A DNA stretch of 24,549 nucleotides from JBFMHP01 sp040752855 (GTDB lineage: Bacteria; Pseudomonadota; Gammaproteobacteria; RBG-16-57-12). Below, piece by piece: positions 1 to 8,296 of the stretch (the first letter of the stretch is position 1; every line of letters begins with the position of its first letter). The notes under the pieces are model-generated. The model had not been told where the DNA came from and did not search any database. It saw only the letters and a list, made by a program, of their open reading frames with translations. The stretch spans positions 1 to 24,549 of the forward strand of contig JBFMHP010000011.1 in NCBI GenBank assembly GCA_040752855.1, read 5' to 3'. A program made the position numbers and the translations under genes.

Positions 1-626
1 CTGAGGGTGATGCCCGCTTCGGCTAGACGTTGGTGTTGGCGATACAGCGGCAGGTGGTATTGGAACTTGTCCACCAGCAGTCCCACCAATAGGCTGACAT
101 CGGCCAGACTTTTGTCCAGCACATTGGCCGGGGCCAGGCTCGGCAGCGGTTGTTCGCTGTCCTTGCGTTTGATCACCGGGCGGTCGTAGCGCAGCACCAC
201 ATAGCTGGCCGGGCGCTGGGCCAGGCGGAAGGTGCTCTTGATGCCGATGACTTCAAACTGATCGGCCTCGGGCCCCAAAAGCTCCGGCACGCGTTGTTCG
301 ACCACCTCCAGCGGCACCTCGGTGGTGAAGCGCAGCCCGCTGTCGGTGACGCAGTCCTGCGCGCGGTGTTTGGGCGCCTTGCCGCGCTGATAGGTGACGG
401 TGGTCTGCTCGCCTTCCGCTGGGGTCTCGGGCGGCGCCTCCCCCAGCAGACTGCACTGGTACGGATTGTCCACGGGACGCTTTTCTGATTTCTGTCCGAA
501 CAACTGCCGTTCGAACCACGCCAGCTGGCGTTTGAGCTGTGCATTTTCTTCGCGCAGTGCCGCCACTTCGGCGTTTGCAGAGAGTGTTCTTGCGCAGTGC
601 GCCGGCGTTGAAATCGTCATCGTCAT
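1..626 (-). CDS. tnpC: IS66-family transposase TnpC, 5' part, cut by window edge
   Basis: This is an open reading frame of 208 codons that runs off the left edge, so only the N-terminal part of the roughly 500-residue IS66 transposase is visible. Reading starts at ATG 626; a second in-frame ATG lies at 620. After a short leader comes a heptad-like segment (EVAALREENAQLKRQLAWFE), then FGQKSEKR, the conserved start of IS66 transposases. Further on are VLRYDRPVIKRKD and DKSLADVSLLVGLLVDKFQYHLPLYRQ, the usual lead-in to the catalytic DDE domain, which lies outside the window. No stop or frameshift is seen. It follows tnpB after 26 bp in the canonical tnpA-tnpB-tnpC order. Family assignment is secure; whether the full gene is intact cannot be judged here. 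Confidence 0.9.
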   Translation of the reverse strand, partial: MTMTISTPAHCARTLSANAEVAALREENAQLKRQLAWFERQLFGQKSEKRPVDNPYQCSLLGEAPPETPAEGEQTTVTYQRGKAPKHRAQDCVTDSGLRFTTEVPLEVVEQRVPELLGPEADQFEVIGIKSTFRLAQRPASYVVLRYDRPVIKRKDSEQPLPSLAPANVLDKSLADVSLLVGLLVDKFQYHLPLYRQHQRLAEAGITL

Positions 627-652
627 GGCGCGGCATTATAGCAAAGCACGAT

Positions 653-1000
653 TCAGGAGGCATGCCGATAACGCTTAAATTGCCGGTTTTTTTGCACCTC
701 GATGCCCTCGAGGATCAGTTGCAGATCGGCCCAGCTCAGCGCCTGCTGTCCTTGCGGAGAAGGACGCACGCAGAACTGCCCCTGCTCCAAGCGTTTACCC
801 CACAGGCAAAAACCCGAGGACTCGAAATACAAGATCTTCATCTGCGTCTTGCGTCGGTTCACGAATACGAAATAATGACCGCTGAGCGGATCGCCTCCGA
901 GTTGCTGCTTGACCTGCGTGCACAGTCCATTGAAGGATTTACGCATATCGGTCGGCCGAGTGCACAGCCAAATCCGCGCCTGGCTGCCTAGGGCCAACAT
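653..1000 (-). CDS. tnpB: IS66-family accessory protein TnpB (Orf2)
   Basis: A 115-residue protein, the normal length for IS66 Orf2. It carries the family signature in order: IWLCTRPTDMRKSFNGL near residues 10-26, GDPLSGHYFVFVNRRKTQMKILYFESSGFCLWGKRLEQG in the middle, and LSWADLQLILEGIE near the C-terminus. The frame stays open upstream, but the start at 1000 (MLALGS) fits the family and overlaps the tnpA stop as TGATG, implying translational coupling. The protein is needed for transposition of IS66 elements that encode it; its biochemical role is poorly defined. No disruption is visible. Confidence 0.93.
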   Translation of the reverse strand: MLALGSQARIWLCTRPTDMRKSFNGLCTQVKQQLGGDPLSGHYFVFVNRRKTQMKILYFESSGFCLWGKRLEQGQFCVRPSPQGQQALSWADLQLILEGIEVQKNRQFKRYRHAS

Positions 1001-1278
1001 CAGCCTTGGCTCAACCGCAGCTCGACGCCATTGCCCAGACTGAGCACAATGTTCCAGCGGTGTTGCGCACCGAAGGAGGACAGCGCGCCGAGAGCAATAA
1101 ACGACACTGCGCGTTTTGTAGGCGCACCCTCCTCGGCAAGCCGCTTGCGCCAATGACAGAAGCTGGCATAACCAATATCATGATCTTCACAAAACCACGC
1201 CATGGATTGCCCGCTGTCCTGCCATTGATCGACCAGCGATTGCCATTGTTCGGGTGTGCGACGAGGTGTTTGAGTCAT
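1000..1278 (-). CDS. tnpA: IS66-family accessory protein TnpA (Orf1)
   Basis: A 92-residue protein beginning MTQTPRRTPEQWQSLVDQWQDSGQSMAWFCEDHDIGYASFCHWRKRL, a helix-turn-helix-like segment typical of the first IS66 reading frame. The C-terminal half is short and ends GNGVELRLSQG. A strong AGGAGG Shine-Dalgarno sits 6 bases before ATG 1278. Its TGA stop shares one base with the tnpB start. It is the first gene of the IS, so the IS end should lie just upstream, between about 1300 and 1358. Confidence 0.9.
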   Translation of the reverse strand: MTQTPRRTPEQWQSLVDQWQDSGQSMAWFCEDHDIGYASFCHWRKRLAEEGAPTKRAVSFIALGALSSFGAQHRWNIVLSLGNGVELRLSQG

Positions 1279-1697
1279 AGGGGCCTCCTGAATGAATGGG
1301 GAGGCCAGATTATCGCGCGATCAACAGCGGGCGAAGGACGTCCTGGAATGAACGGTTAGTACGTCCGGATAAGCCGGCAAAGAACAGTTGGTGAAAGTCC
1401 AACCCGGGAAAGGCCTAGCCAGCCACCCCGGCCCCGAGTCATGCGCCGATCCGCGCAAGCGGATGGGTGAAGTGTTGACAGGGTAACCCTTGGGCCAGGT
1501 ATTGAGCCACGAAATCATTCCATCGGGATGCCGACGCTGTTAACCGAAGCGGAAGGCAACAGGAAGGATGGCGACTGATGGGCGAGCCACACTTCCATCC
1601 CGCGGGGTCGTAGACCCTGTGCACAAGGGGACGTTCATTGCGCGGAACCGGAGAGGTCCCAATCGGGCCTTCGGTGGTTGACATCGGAGGGTGATAC

Positions 1698-3206
1698 ATG
1701 AACCTGAAAGAAAGGAGACGGTGTGTCATGACTCCCGTTGGGAAGTCGGACAAGGCCATACTACCGAAGAAGCCGGCGAACAAAGCGGGTAGCACCGTGG
1801 CGGAGTCGGTCGAGGGAAGGGCCTTGACGGAGAGGAACGGCCAACAGGACGCCGGCGACCAGACTCAGAGCTGGAGTAACGCCACGTCCGGCCTGGTGGC
1901 CGTGCGCGAAGCGGCAAGGAAGGATAAGAGATTACGGTTCACCAATCTGCTGCACCACGTGACGGTGGACGCGCTACGCAGTAGCTATCTCGCGCTACAG
2001 CGGGACGCTGCCCCGGGCGCGGATGGTATCACGTGGCAAGACTATCAGCAGGGTCTGGAGGAGCGGTTGGCCGAGCTGCACCGGCGGGTGCAGACCGGAG
2101 GCTACCGCCCCCGACCGGCGCGCCGTGTGTACATTCCCAAAGAAGACGGCAGTCAGCGACCGCTGAGTGTGACCGCCCTGGAGGATAAAATCGTCCAACA
2201 GGCACTGGTCTCGGTGCTCAACGCGGTCTATGAGGTCGACTTTCTCGGGTTTTCATACGGATTTCGGCCCGGGCGCGGCCAGCACGATGCGCTGGACGCA
2301 CTCAGTGTCGGGATCGAACGGTACAAGGTGAACTGGATTGTGGACCTGGATATCCGCAAATTCTTTGATACGGTGTCGCATGAATGGCTGATGCGATTCA
2401 TCGAACACCGGATTGGAGACAAACGGGTGCAGCGGCTGATCCGGCAATGGCTGGAAATCGGCACATATGACGAACAAGGTAAACGGATCAAAGCCACGCG
2501 CGGGACGCCGCAAGGCGCGGTGGTCTCGCCGTTATTAGCCAACGTTTACCTGCACTACGTCATGGACCTGTGGACGCAGCGCTGGCGACAGCGCGAGGCA
2601 CGCGCCGCCATGATGGTGGTTCGTTATGCTGATGACGCTGTGCTGGGGTTTGAGTGCGAAGCAGAGGCACGACGTTATCTGTGCGCGCTCGAACAGCGCC
2701 TGAGGCAATTTGATCTGGCGCTTCATCCGGAAAAGACACGCATCATTCGTTTTGGTCGATTCGCCGCAGCCCAACGTGCCCAACGCGGCGAAGGCAAGCT
2801 TGAGACGTTCAACTTTCTGGGATTCACCCACTACTATGGGCGCACCCGGAACGGGAAATTCGTCGTGAAACGCAAGACCATGGTCACGCGGCTGCGCAAA
2901 CAGATCAAAGCGGTAGGGCAGGAACTCATGCGCCGACGGCATGCGCCTGTGGGCATCGTGGGGAACTGGCTCCGGCGTGTGGTCCAGGGCCATATCAACT
3001 ACTATGGCGTGCCTTTCAACGGGGTGGCCCTCAGCTCCTTCTGCTACGAGGTGAGGAAAAGATGGTACAAGGCACTGTGTCGCCGCAGTCAACGGCGGCG
3101 CCTGAACTGGGGACGCTTTGCGGTCATCGCCGCATATTGGCTTCCACCCGTGCGCATTGTGCATCCCTACCCACACCAACGCTTCGACGCCAAATACTCG
3201 ACGTAG
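1698..3206 (+). CDS. ltrA: Group II intron reverse transcriptase/maturase
   Basis: A 502-residue protein of the LtrA-like family that would assist intron splicing and reverse-splice the RNA into DNA. Visible in order: RT0/RT1 region (SSYLALQRDAAPGADGITW), RT2 (RRVYIPKEDGSQRPL), palm aspartates in VDLDIRKFFDTV from about residue 216, GTPQGAVVSPLLANVYLH, the catalytic RYADD (Y310-D313), then the FNFLGFTHYYGRTRNGKF and thumb/maturase X region with GHINYYGVPFN. The C-terminus ends YPHQRFDAKYST; no HNH endonuclease domain is present, so mobility probably relies on replication-fork or nicked targets. ATG 1698 has an upstream GGAGGG; ATG 1728 (MTPVGKSDK) is an equally good alternative behind AAAGGAGA. 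The frame is intact. Confidence 0.93.
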   Translation: MNLKERRRCVMTPVGKSDKAILPKKPANKAGSTVAESVEGRALTERNGQQDAGDQTQSWSNATSGLVAVREAARKDKRLRFTNLLHHVTVDALRSSYLALQRDAAPGADGITWQDYQQGLEERLAELHRRVQTGGYRPRPARRVYIPKEDGSQRPLSVTALEDKIVQQALVSVLNAVYEVDFLGFSYGFRPGRGQHDALDALSVGIERYKVNWIVDLDIRKFFDTVSHEWLMRFIEHRIGDKRVQRLIRQWLEIGTYDEQGKRIKATRGTPQGAVVSPLLANVYLHYVMDLWTQRWRQREARAAMMVVRYADDAVLGFECEAEARRYLCALEQRLRQFDLALHPEKTRIIRFGRFAAAQRAQRGEGKLETFNFLGFTHYYGRTRNGKFVVKRKTMVTRLRKQIKAVGQELMRRRHAPVGIVGNWLRRVVQGHINYYGVPFNGVALSSFCYEVRKRWYKALCRRSQRRRLNWGRFAVIAAYWLPPVRIVHPYPHQRFDAKYST

Positions 3207-3279
3207 GAGCCGGATGCGTTAGCAGCGCACGTCCGGATCTGTGCGGGGGGCAGGGGGTAACTCCTGTCCCTACCGCGAC
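3207..3279 (+). ncRNA. Group II intron domains V and VI
   Basis: Positions 3207-3240 form the 34-nt catalytic domain V: GAGCCGGATGCG pairs with CGCACGTCCGGATC around a short loop, and the AGC catalytic triad is present near its 5' side. The partner of the triad G reads A where a G-U pair is more usual. Directly after, GGGCAGG...CCTGTCC and GCGG...CCGC make a domain VI stem with an unpaired A near the 3' strand, the expected branch-point position. The pairing was done by eye. Confidence 0.8.
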
Positions 3280-3356
3280 CTGATCAAGTGAGGGAGAAGG
3301 ACGTCTCAGAATGAACGATCACTATTGATTAGCACATAGATAAACCAGTCCGCAAA

Positions 3357-4661
3357 CTACTTTTTGCTTCGCGCTTCATCATAAGCCCATTCCAAAGCAA
3401 TCCCAGAATTACAAGGAACGATCCGGTTTTCAGGCACGCCGGCAGCGGCTAACTGCCGGGCTGCTCGGGGTGTTTCCGCAAAGAAAAGGGCGACGGATCG
3501 CCAAACTCTTTCAGAAATCTGGTGTATTTTGTCGCCGTGCAGGATATCGGAATCTAGCACTGTAATTACCAACGGGAAGGCTAATGACTTTTGGAGAGGA
3601 AGCACAGATACCGCCGCATCCCACCCCCAGGCATGGACAACTGAAATCTGAGTCCTTTTGATAAAATCCCGGAAACATGGCTTATGCGCAAGAGGTGGCT
3701 TCCATGGAGTAAGAAAACGCCTCAATCTAGCCTCAGGAAGGATGGCCATGCCGTCCGCTTTATCTTGCCACAGCTTATCACGCTGAAGTCCTGCCCGAAC
3801 TGTGCGCCAACGTGCCGAACGGAAATTCGGGGTGCCCTGATAAGTTCTATCCATGCCGCCGAACCACCATAGAGCAACATTTGGCGCAGCGTCAGTATGA
3901 CTTTCAATGGGCTTGGGAAGAGAAAGCTCCTGAACCAACCATGGAATCAACATGTGACGCCGCTTGAAGAATCCAGTGATATGGAGTATGTGCTGCCTTA
4001 AACAACATTCCACCTCCTTTTGAGACAGAGTAAATGAATCCCTCTCCCTCGGGTCGCGATAATCTGCAATCGGAGTGAAATTCCAGCTCTCGGGCAGGCG
4101 GTGCACGGCAATAGACCGCTGCCTTAAAAGTGCATTCAGATAGGCTTGGTCCGGGTAAGCGCTCTCAAACAGATCAATGTTTTCAACCAGAGTGGCTGCA
4201 GAAAATAACTCTTTGTGCTGCGTTGAGACGCATAAAACTCCGGTATTGAAATAAACGCCAGCACCAACACCACGCCGTTCCGTCATAAATTGGTTGTCGC
4301 GCAGATGGGAAATATAATCACTTTTGGATGACTCGTCGAATCCCCCTATGGCCTCTTCTGGAACCGCCGCAAACAGGTCTGGCGCCGAAGGTAAAGCCAA
4401 ACACGAGTCATCAAGCAGAATGACTCTATCGTATATGCCTAGAGTCTCCCATAATGAGAACATTTTTTGGACATATGCACGTAGGTGCGGCCTTCGAGAT
4501 TTCCTTCGAGCTAAAGATTGCATCACTGATTCAGGCAGAGATAGGCGATCTATCACCAAAAAATCGGCGCCAATATTCTTGGCGTATGCTTGTAGTGATG
4601 GTCGGGACCAGAAAAAAAAGGGGCGATATCCCAAGCTGACGACGACAATCGCTTTTTTCAT
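3357..4661 (-). CDS. GT8-like glycosyltransferase with an appended partial GT4-like domain
   Basis: A 434-residue protein from ATG 4661, chosen over an upstream open frame because MKKAIVVVSLGYRPF begins a fold and GGAAGG precedes it. Residues 1 to about 250 look like a GT8-type GT-A transferase: YDRVILLDDSCLAL (DxD-like metal site), VYFNTGVLCVS, YPDQAYLNALL and a late HITGFFKRR resembling the GT8 HxxG site. After about residue 310 the sequence changes character: ISVVHAWGWDAAVSVLP, FPLVITVLDSDILHG, ERVWRSVALFFAETPRAARQLAAAGVPENRIVPCNSGI resemble the N-terminal Rossmann half of a GT4 enzyme. The protein stops before any GT4 nucleotide-sugar-binding half. The gene looks AT-richer than its neighbours, suggesting transfer. 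Probably envelope or capsular saccharide synthesis; donor and acceptor unknown. Confidence 0.65.
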   Translation of the reverse strand: MKKAIVVVSLGYRPFFFWSRPSLQAYAKNIGADFLVIDRLSLPESVMQSLARRKSRRPHLRAYVQKMFSLWETLGIYDRVILLDDSCLALPSAPDLFAAVPEEAIGGFDESSKSDYISHLRDNQFMTERRGVGAGVYFNTGVLCVSTQHKELFSAATLVENIDLFESAYPDQAYLNALLRQRSIAVHRLPESWNFTPIADYRDPRERDSFTLSQKEVECCLRQHILHITGFFKRRHMLIPWLVQELSLPKPIESHTDAAPNVALWWFGGMDRTYQGTPNFRSARWRTVRAGLQRDKLWQDKADGMAILPEARLRRFLTPWKPPLAHKPCFRDFIKRTQISVVHAWGWDAAVSVLPLQKSLAFPLVITVLDSDILHGDKIHQISERVWRSVALFFAETPRAARQLAAAGVPENRIVPCNSGIALEWAYDEARSKK

Positions 4662-4744
4662 TATCAAACCCTTCCGCGGCGGTTTGGCTTCAAACATCTC
4701 TACGTTAAAAAACTGTCTTGCGGTAAATTCTACGGTAGATAAGG

Positions 4745-5011
4745 ATGACCGTGATCTCGGTCTCGCTAAACTGGACAGTGGTGGCGATGTCTGGCTTTGG
4801 GGAACGATTCCGGAAAGCGGGCTACACCGTACCCAAGCCTCTGATTGAAATTGACGGAAAACCAATCATTGCACACGTTATCGATATGTTTCCAGGCGAA
4901 AAGAACTTCGTTTTTGTCTGCAATCAAGATCATCTAGACAACCCTGGTTACAAAATGCGAGAGATCTCGTACGAATACTGCAAAGATTTCTTCGTTCAGT
5001 GCGTCAGCTAG
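4745..5011 (+). pseudogene. Sugar nucleotidyltransferase, truncated to its N-terminal segment
   Basis: The 88-codon frame contains AMSGFGERFRKAGYTVPKPLIEIDGKPIIAHVIDMFPGEKNFVFVCNQDHLDNPGYKMREI. This matches the N-terminal nucleotide-binding region (GxGxRF...KPLIxxxGKPII) of sugar-1-phosphate nucleotidyltransferases, which are normally more than 200 residues. Recognisable family sequence ends near EYC (about 4981), and the last residues (KDFFVQCVS) are read through the antisense of an adjoining aldolase fragment. The start is also doubtful: MTVISVSLNW before the conserved block is not family-like and the ribosome site is poor. Almost certainly non-functional. Its original role was presumably making an NDP-sugar precursor. 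Confidence 0.75.
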
Positions 5012-5158
5012 CCACTTTCCAGATGCTTTGACCCATAACGTATCCCCCTCCTTCCACGAGACGTTGCCGCCAGCCCCTTGTACCAGAGAGCGATCCTGAC
5101 CCAGGTCCTTGCAGAATGCACGCACTTGTGAGCCAATGTCAGGTTCTAACGTATACAT
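4982..5158 (-). pseudogene. Class II aldolase/adducin-type protein, truncated N-terminus
   Basis: The minus-strand frame from ATG 5158 (with GAAGG eight bases upstream) reads MYTLEPDIGSQVRAFCKDLG, then QGAGGNVSWKEGDTLWVKASGKWLADAL. This is the substrate/phosphate-binding start of class II aldolase/adducin proteins found in saccharide clusters. Family likeness ends around EEIFAV near 4982; the remaining residues to the stop at 4934 come from the antisense of the nucleotidyltransferase fragment. The metal-binding histidines of the family are missing, so it cannot be active. The authentic 5' end and ribosome site show that this side is the real start of the lost gene. Confidence 0.72.
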
Positions 5159-5245
5159 TATGAAACCTTCTAGTTGTTGAATGTCGGCACGGTCTGATTG
5201 AGAAGTCCTTGTGTGTCGTTGTTAAGTCAACGATTGAGCACGAGG

Positions 5246-5309
5246 TCTGCTGCTTAAATTCCGGAGTAAACTTCTTCCGGACGGTTGATGCTTCTTTCTT
5301 CGTTGCCAT
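5246..5309 (-). pseudogene. Transposase OrfA N-terminal fragment (IS3-like)
   Basis: The frame from ATG 5309 reads MATKKEASTVRKKFTPEFKQQ, the typical opening of IS3-family OrfA proteins (basic residues then RKFTPEFK before the helix-turn-helix). The following residues (TSCSIVDLTTTHKDF) are unrelated to the family, so the helix-turn-helix and everything after it are gone. The frame runs open to 5139 only by chance. Confidence 0.6.
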
Positions 5310-5373
5310 TGATACACCCCTGGTCAAAAGTTTACTGTCTTAACCAGGTGTACGTGAAATTGGGGTGGGTTCA
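5246..5373 (-). mobile_element. End of an IS3-like insertion sequence (remnant)
   Basis: Reading the minus strand from 5373, the sequence starts TGAACCCACCCCAATTTCAC, resembling IS3-family termini that begin TGA. It continues through a leader and a GTGTATCA segment into the start of an OrfA-like frame. Likeness stops near 5246. Only one end is present, so this is a relic rather than a working element. Assignment rests on the short protein fragment and the terminus. Confidence 0.5.
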
Positions 5374-5393
5374 TTTTCTACAATTGGTTTTCG

Positions 5394-6398
<1,005 letters not shown>

Positions 6399-6436
6399 GA
6401 GTGCGTGAATCCCGGTGAGTTGCGAAGGGCATAGTA

Positions 6437-6442
6437 TATAAT
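6437..6442 (+). promoter_or_regulatory. Possible -10 element of the asnB1 operon
   Basis: A perfect TATAAT sits 30 bp before the asnB1 start, in an AT-rich patch of the 73-bp galE/asnB1 divergent spacer. No good -35 hexamer was found at 16-18 bp. The complementary strand of the same patch reads TATACT (6433-6438), which could serve galE. Motif evidence only. Confidence 0.35.
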
Positions 6443-6471
6443 GGCCGGCAACGTATTGGGATAACGAGTTC

Positions 6472-8289
6472 ATGTGCGGTATTGCCGGCATTTATCAAAC
6501 CGAAGGCGCGGTGGCTTCCGATCTGCTAACCGAGATGGCCGCGCGCCTGCGCCATCGTGGGCCGGATCATGTCGGGGTGCATCAGGAGGGCCGTCTCGGC
6601 CTGGCGCATACGCGGCTGTCGATCATCGATCTGGCCGGCGGCCATCAGCCGTTGTTTGCCCGCGACGGGCGTCTCGTGTTGATCGCCAACGGGGAGATCT
6701 ACAACCACGTCGAGCTGCGCGCCGATCTCGAGGCGCGCGGGCATCGCTTCGGTACGCATTCCGATTGCGAGACCATCCTGCATGCCTACGCCGAATACGG
6801 CCTGGAGTTCCTGCAGCACCTGGGCGGGATGTTTGCCTTCGCCCTCTATGATGCCGATGAGGAGCAGCTGATCCTGGCGCGCGACCGCCTCGGGATGAAG
6901 CCCTTGTTTATCGCCGAGCGCGTGCGCGACGTAGTCTTCGCCTCGGAACTCAAGGCCCTGCTGCCCACATTTGAAGCCACGCCATCGATTAGCCCCTACG
7001 CTCTCGCGCAGTACCTGCAGAATCAGAACAGCACCGGGCGTGAGACCATCTTCGCGGGCATCGAGCGCTTGCTCCCCGGCGAGGCGGCGGTGGTGAAGAA
7101 CGGCCGAATTACGCAGCGCTGGCACTACTGGTCGGCCCTGCAAGTGCGACCGCGCGAACTCGATTATCAGGAGGCGTGCACCGAATTCGATCGTTTGATG
7201 GAAACGGTGATGCGCGAGCATATGCGTGCGGATGTGCCGTTTGGTCTGTTTCTCTCCGGCGGGGTGGACTCGACCACGCTGCTGGGACTGCTCAGCCGCT
7301 ACAAGGACGAGCCGATCCGCACCTTCTCGGTGGGCTTTCCCGGTTCCAGTGTGGGCGATGAACTCTCCACCGCCGAAGAGCTGGCGCGCCACTTCGGCAG
7401 TCGGCATACGGTGTTGAAACCCGACGGTCAATCGATGTTGCAGCGGCTGGCCTATTGCGTCTGGTCGGCCGATGATCTGATGCGCGACTTCGCGAATCTG
7501 CCCACCTCGCTGCTGGCAGAAGAAGCCGGCGCGGAGCTCAAGGTGGTCTTCTCCGGCGAAGGGGGCGATGAGGCCTTCGCCGGTTATGGGCGTTATCGCA
7601 CCGGACGCCTCGAACGCCTTTTCAAGAATCTAGTGCAACCCGGATCGGGCGGGTTTCGCGTCGGCGGGAATTTCCGCGCAGGGCTTGCGCGGCAGTTGTT
7701 CGGACCGGCGTTGCGGCAGACGAAAGACCGCTGGCGCGAGCCGATCGTCCAGGCGTGGGGCGAAACCCCGTGTGCGTGGAGCGACCTGCAACGCATGCAG
7801 TATGTCGATCTCACCACCGCGCTGCCGGATAACCTCCTGGTCAAGGCCGACCGCATGCTGATGGCCTGGAGCCTGGAAGGGCGTCTGCCGTTTGTCGATC
7901 ACCGCGTGGTCGAGTTTGCCCTGGCGTTGCCGGATCATCTCAAGATCGAAGGCAAGCAGGGCAAGATGTTCTTGAAACGCTGGGCCAGCCAATTGGTGCC
8001 GGGGGATCACCTCTGGCGCAAGAAGCGTGGCTTCAAGGTGCCGGTGGGGGAATGGCTGCAAGGCGATTATCTCCAGCGCGTGGGGCAGGCCCTGCAGCGC
8101 AATCCGGCGCTGGCGCAGTGGTTCCAGCCGCAGGGCGTGCAGGCGCTCATCGCGCGCCAGCAGAAACAGGGTGATGTTACCAAGAACGTTTTCGCGCTGT
8201 TACAATTCGCCCTTTGGCATCGCCTGTTCATCGAAGGCAACGGTGCGGCGCCGCCCGCGCAGATCGATCCACTCGAACTACTTGCATAG
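6472..8289 (+). CDS. asnB: Asparagine synthase-like glutamine amidotransferase, copy 1
   Basis: A 605-residue two-domain enzyme. The N-terminal class II glutaminase domain starts MCGIAG (nucleophile Cys2) and has RHRGPD, TRLSIIDL, NGEIYN and THSDCE. The C-terminal ATP-pyrophosphatase domain has SGGVDS at residues 262-267, the second motif SGEGGDEAFAGYGRYR, and LLVKADRMLMAWSLEGRLPFVDHRVVEF. All expected catalytic motifs are present. It would transfer ammonia from glutamine to an ATP-activated carboxylate. Genuine asparagine synthesis is possible, but the position at the head of a glycosyltransferase operon, with a paralogue four genes on, suggests amidation of a sugar acid or another carboxyl in a surface saccharide. 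The next gene starts 7 bp after its stop. Confidence 0.9.
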   Translation: MCGIAGIYQTEGAVASDLLTEMAARLRHRGPDHVGVHQEGRLGLAHTRLSIIDLAGGHQPLFARDGRLVLIANGEIYNHVELRADLEARGHRFGTHSDCETILHAYAEYGLEFLQHLGGMFAFALYDADEEQLILARDRLGMKPLFIAERVRDVVFASELKALLPTFEATPSISPYALAQYLQNQNSTGRETIFAGIERLLPGEAAVVKNGRITQRWHYWSALQVRPRELDYQEACTEFDRLMETVMREHMRADVPFGLFLSGGVDSTTLLGLLSRYKDEPIRTFSVGFPGSSVGDELSTAEELARHFGSRHTVLKPDGQSMLQRLAYCVWSADDLMRDFANLPTSLLAEEAGAELKVVFSGEGGDEAFAGYGRYRTGRLERLFKNLVQPGSGGFRVGGNFRAGLARQLFGPALRQTKDRWREPIVQAWGETPCAWSDLQRMQYVDLTTALPDNLLVKADRMLMAWSLEGRLPFVDHRVVEFALALPDHLKIEGKQGKMFLKRWASQLVPGDHLWRKKRGFKVPVGEWLQGDYLQRVGQALQRNPALAQWFQPQGVQALIARQQKQGDVTKNVFALLQFALWHRLFIEGNGAAPPAQIDPLELLA

Positions 8290-8296
8290 TCCACGC

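Larger units (their letters stand above)
1..1358 (-). mobile_element. IS66-family insertion sequence, partial (left part outside the window)
   Basis: The tnpA-tnpB-tnpC set on the minus strand defines an IS66-type element. The tnpC-distal end is off the window. The tnpA-proximal end must lie between 1279 and the start of the group II intron. No canonical GTAA-type IS66 terminus was identified with confidence there, so the right-hand boundary given is an upper limit. The 22-nt segment at 1333-1354, found again beyond the intron, may be part of the terminal repeat. Confidence 0.7.
1359..3280 (+). mobile_element. Group II intron with intron-encoded reverse transcriptase
   Basis: The about 340 bases before the reverse-transcriptase ORF look like group II intron domain I: a GGTGAAAGTCC motif, then GGGAAAGGCCTAGCCAGCC and CCGAGTCATGCGCCGA. 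After the ORF there is a 34-nt domain V and a domain VI-like stem ending CCTACCGCGAC. The 5' end is placed at GTACG (1359-1363), a near match to the GUGYG consensus; this boundary and the 3' end near 3280 are estimates. Total length about 1.92 kb is normal for a bacterial intron encoding a protein without an endonuclease domain. It lies immediately beside the IS66 end and on the opposite strand to the IS66 genes. Confidence 0.85.

Noticed and set aside
1439..1795. Minus-strand frame across the intron 5' domain
   Set aside because: Lies over structured intron RNA sequence and has no protein family features.
2535..3179. 214-codon minus-strand frame inside the intron ORF
   Set aside because: Opposes the reverse transcriptase, which carries YADD and all RT blocks; no independent evidence of coding.
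4324..4848. 174-codon plus-strand frame opposite the GT8-like gene
   Set aside because: It runs antisense to recognisable GT8 motifs and into the start of the nucleotidyltransferase fragment in another frame; nothing supports it as a gene.
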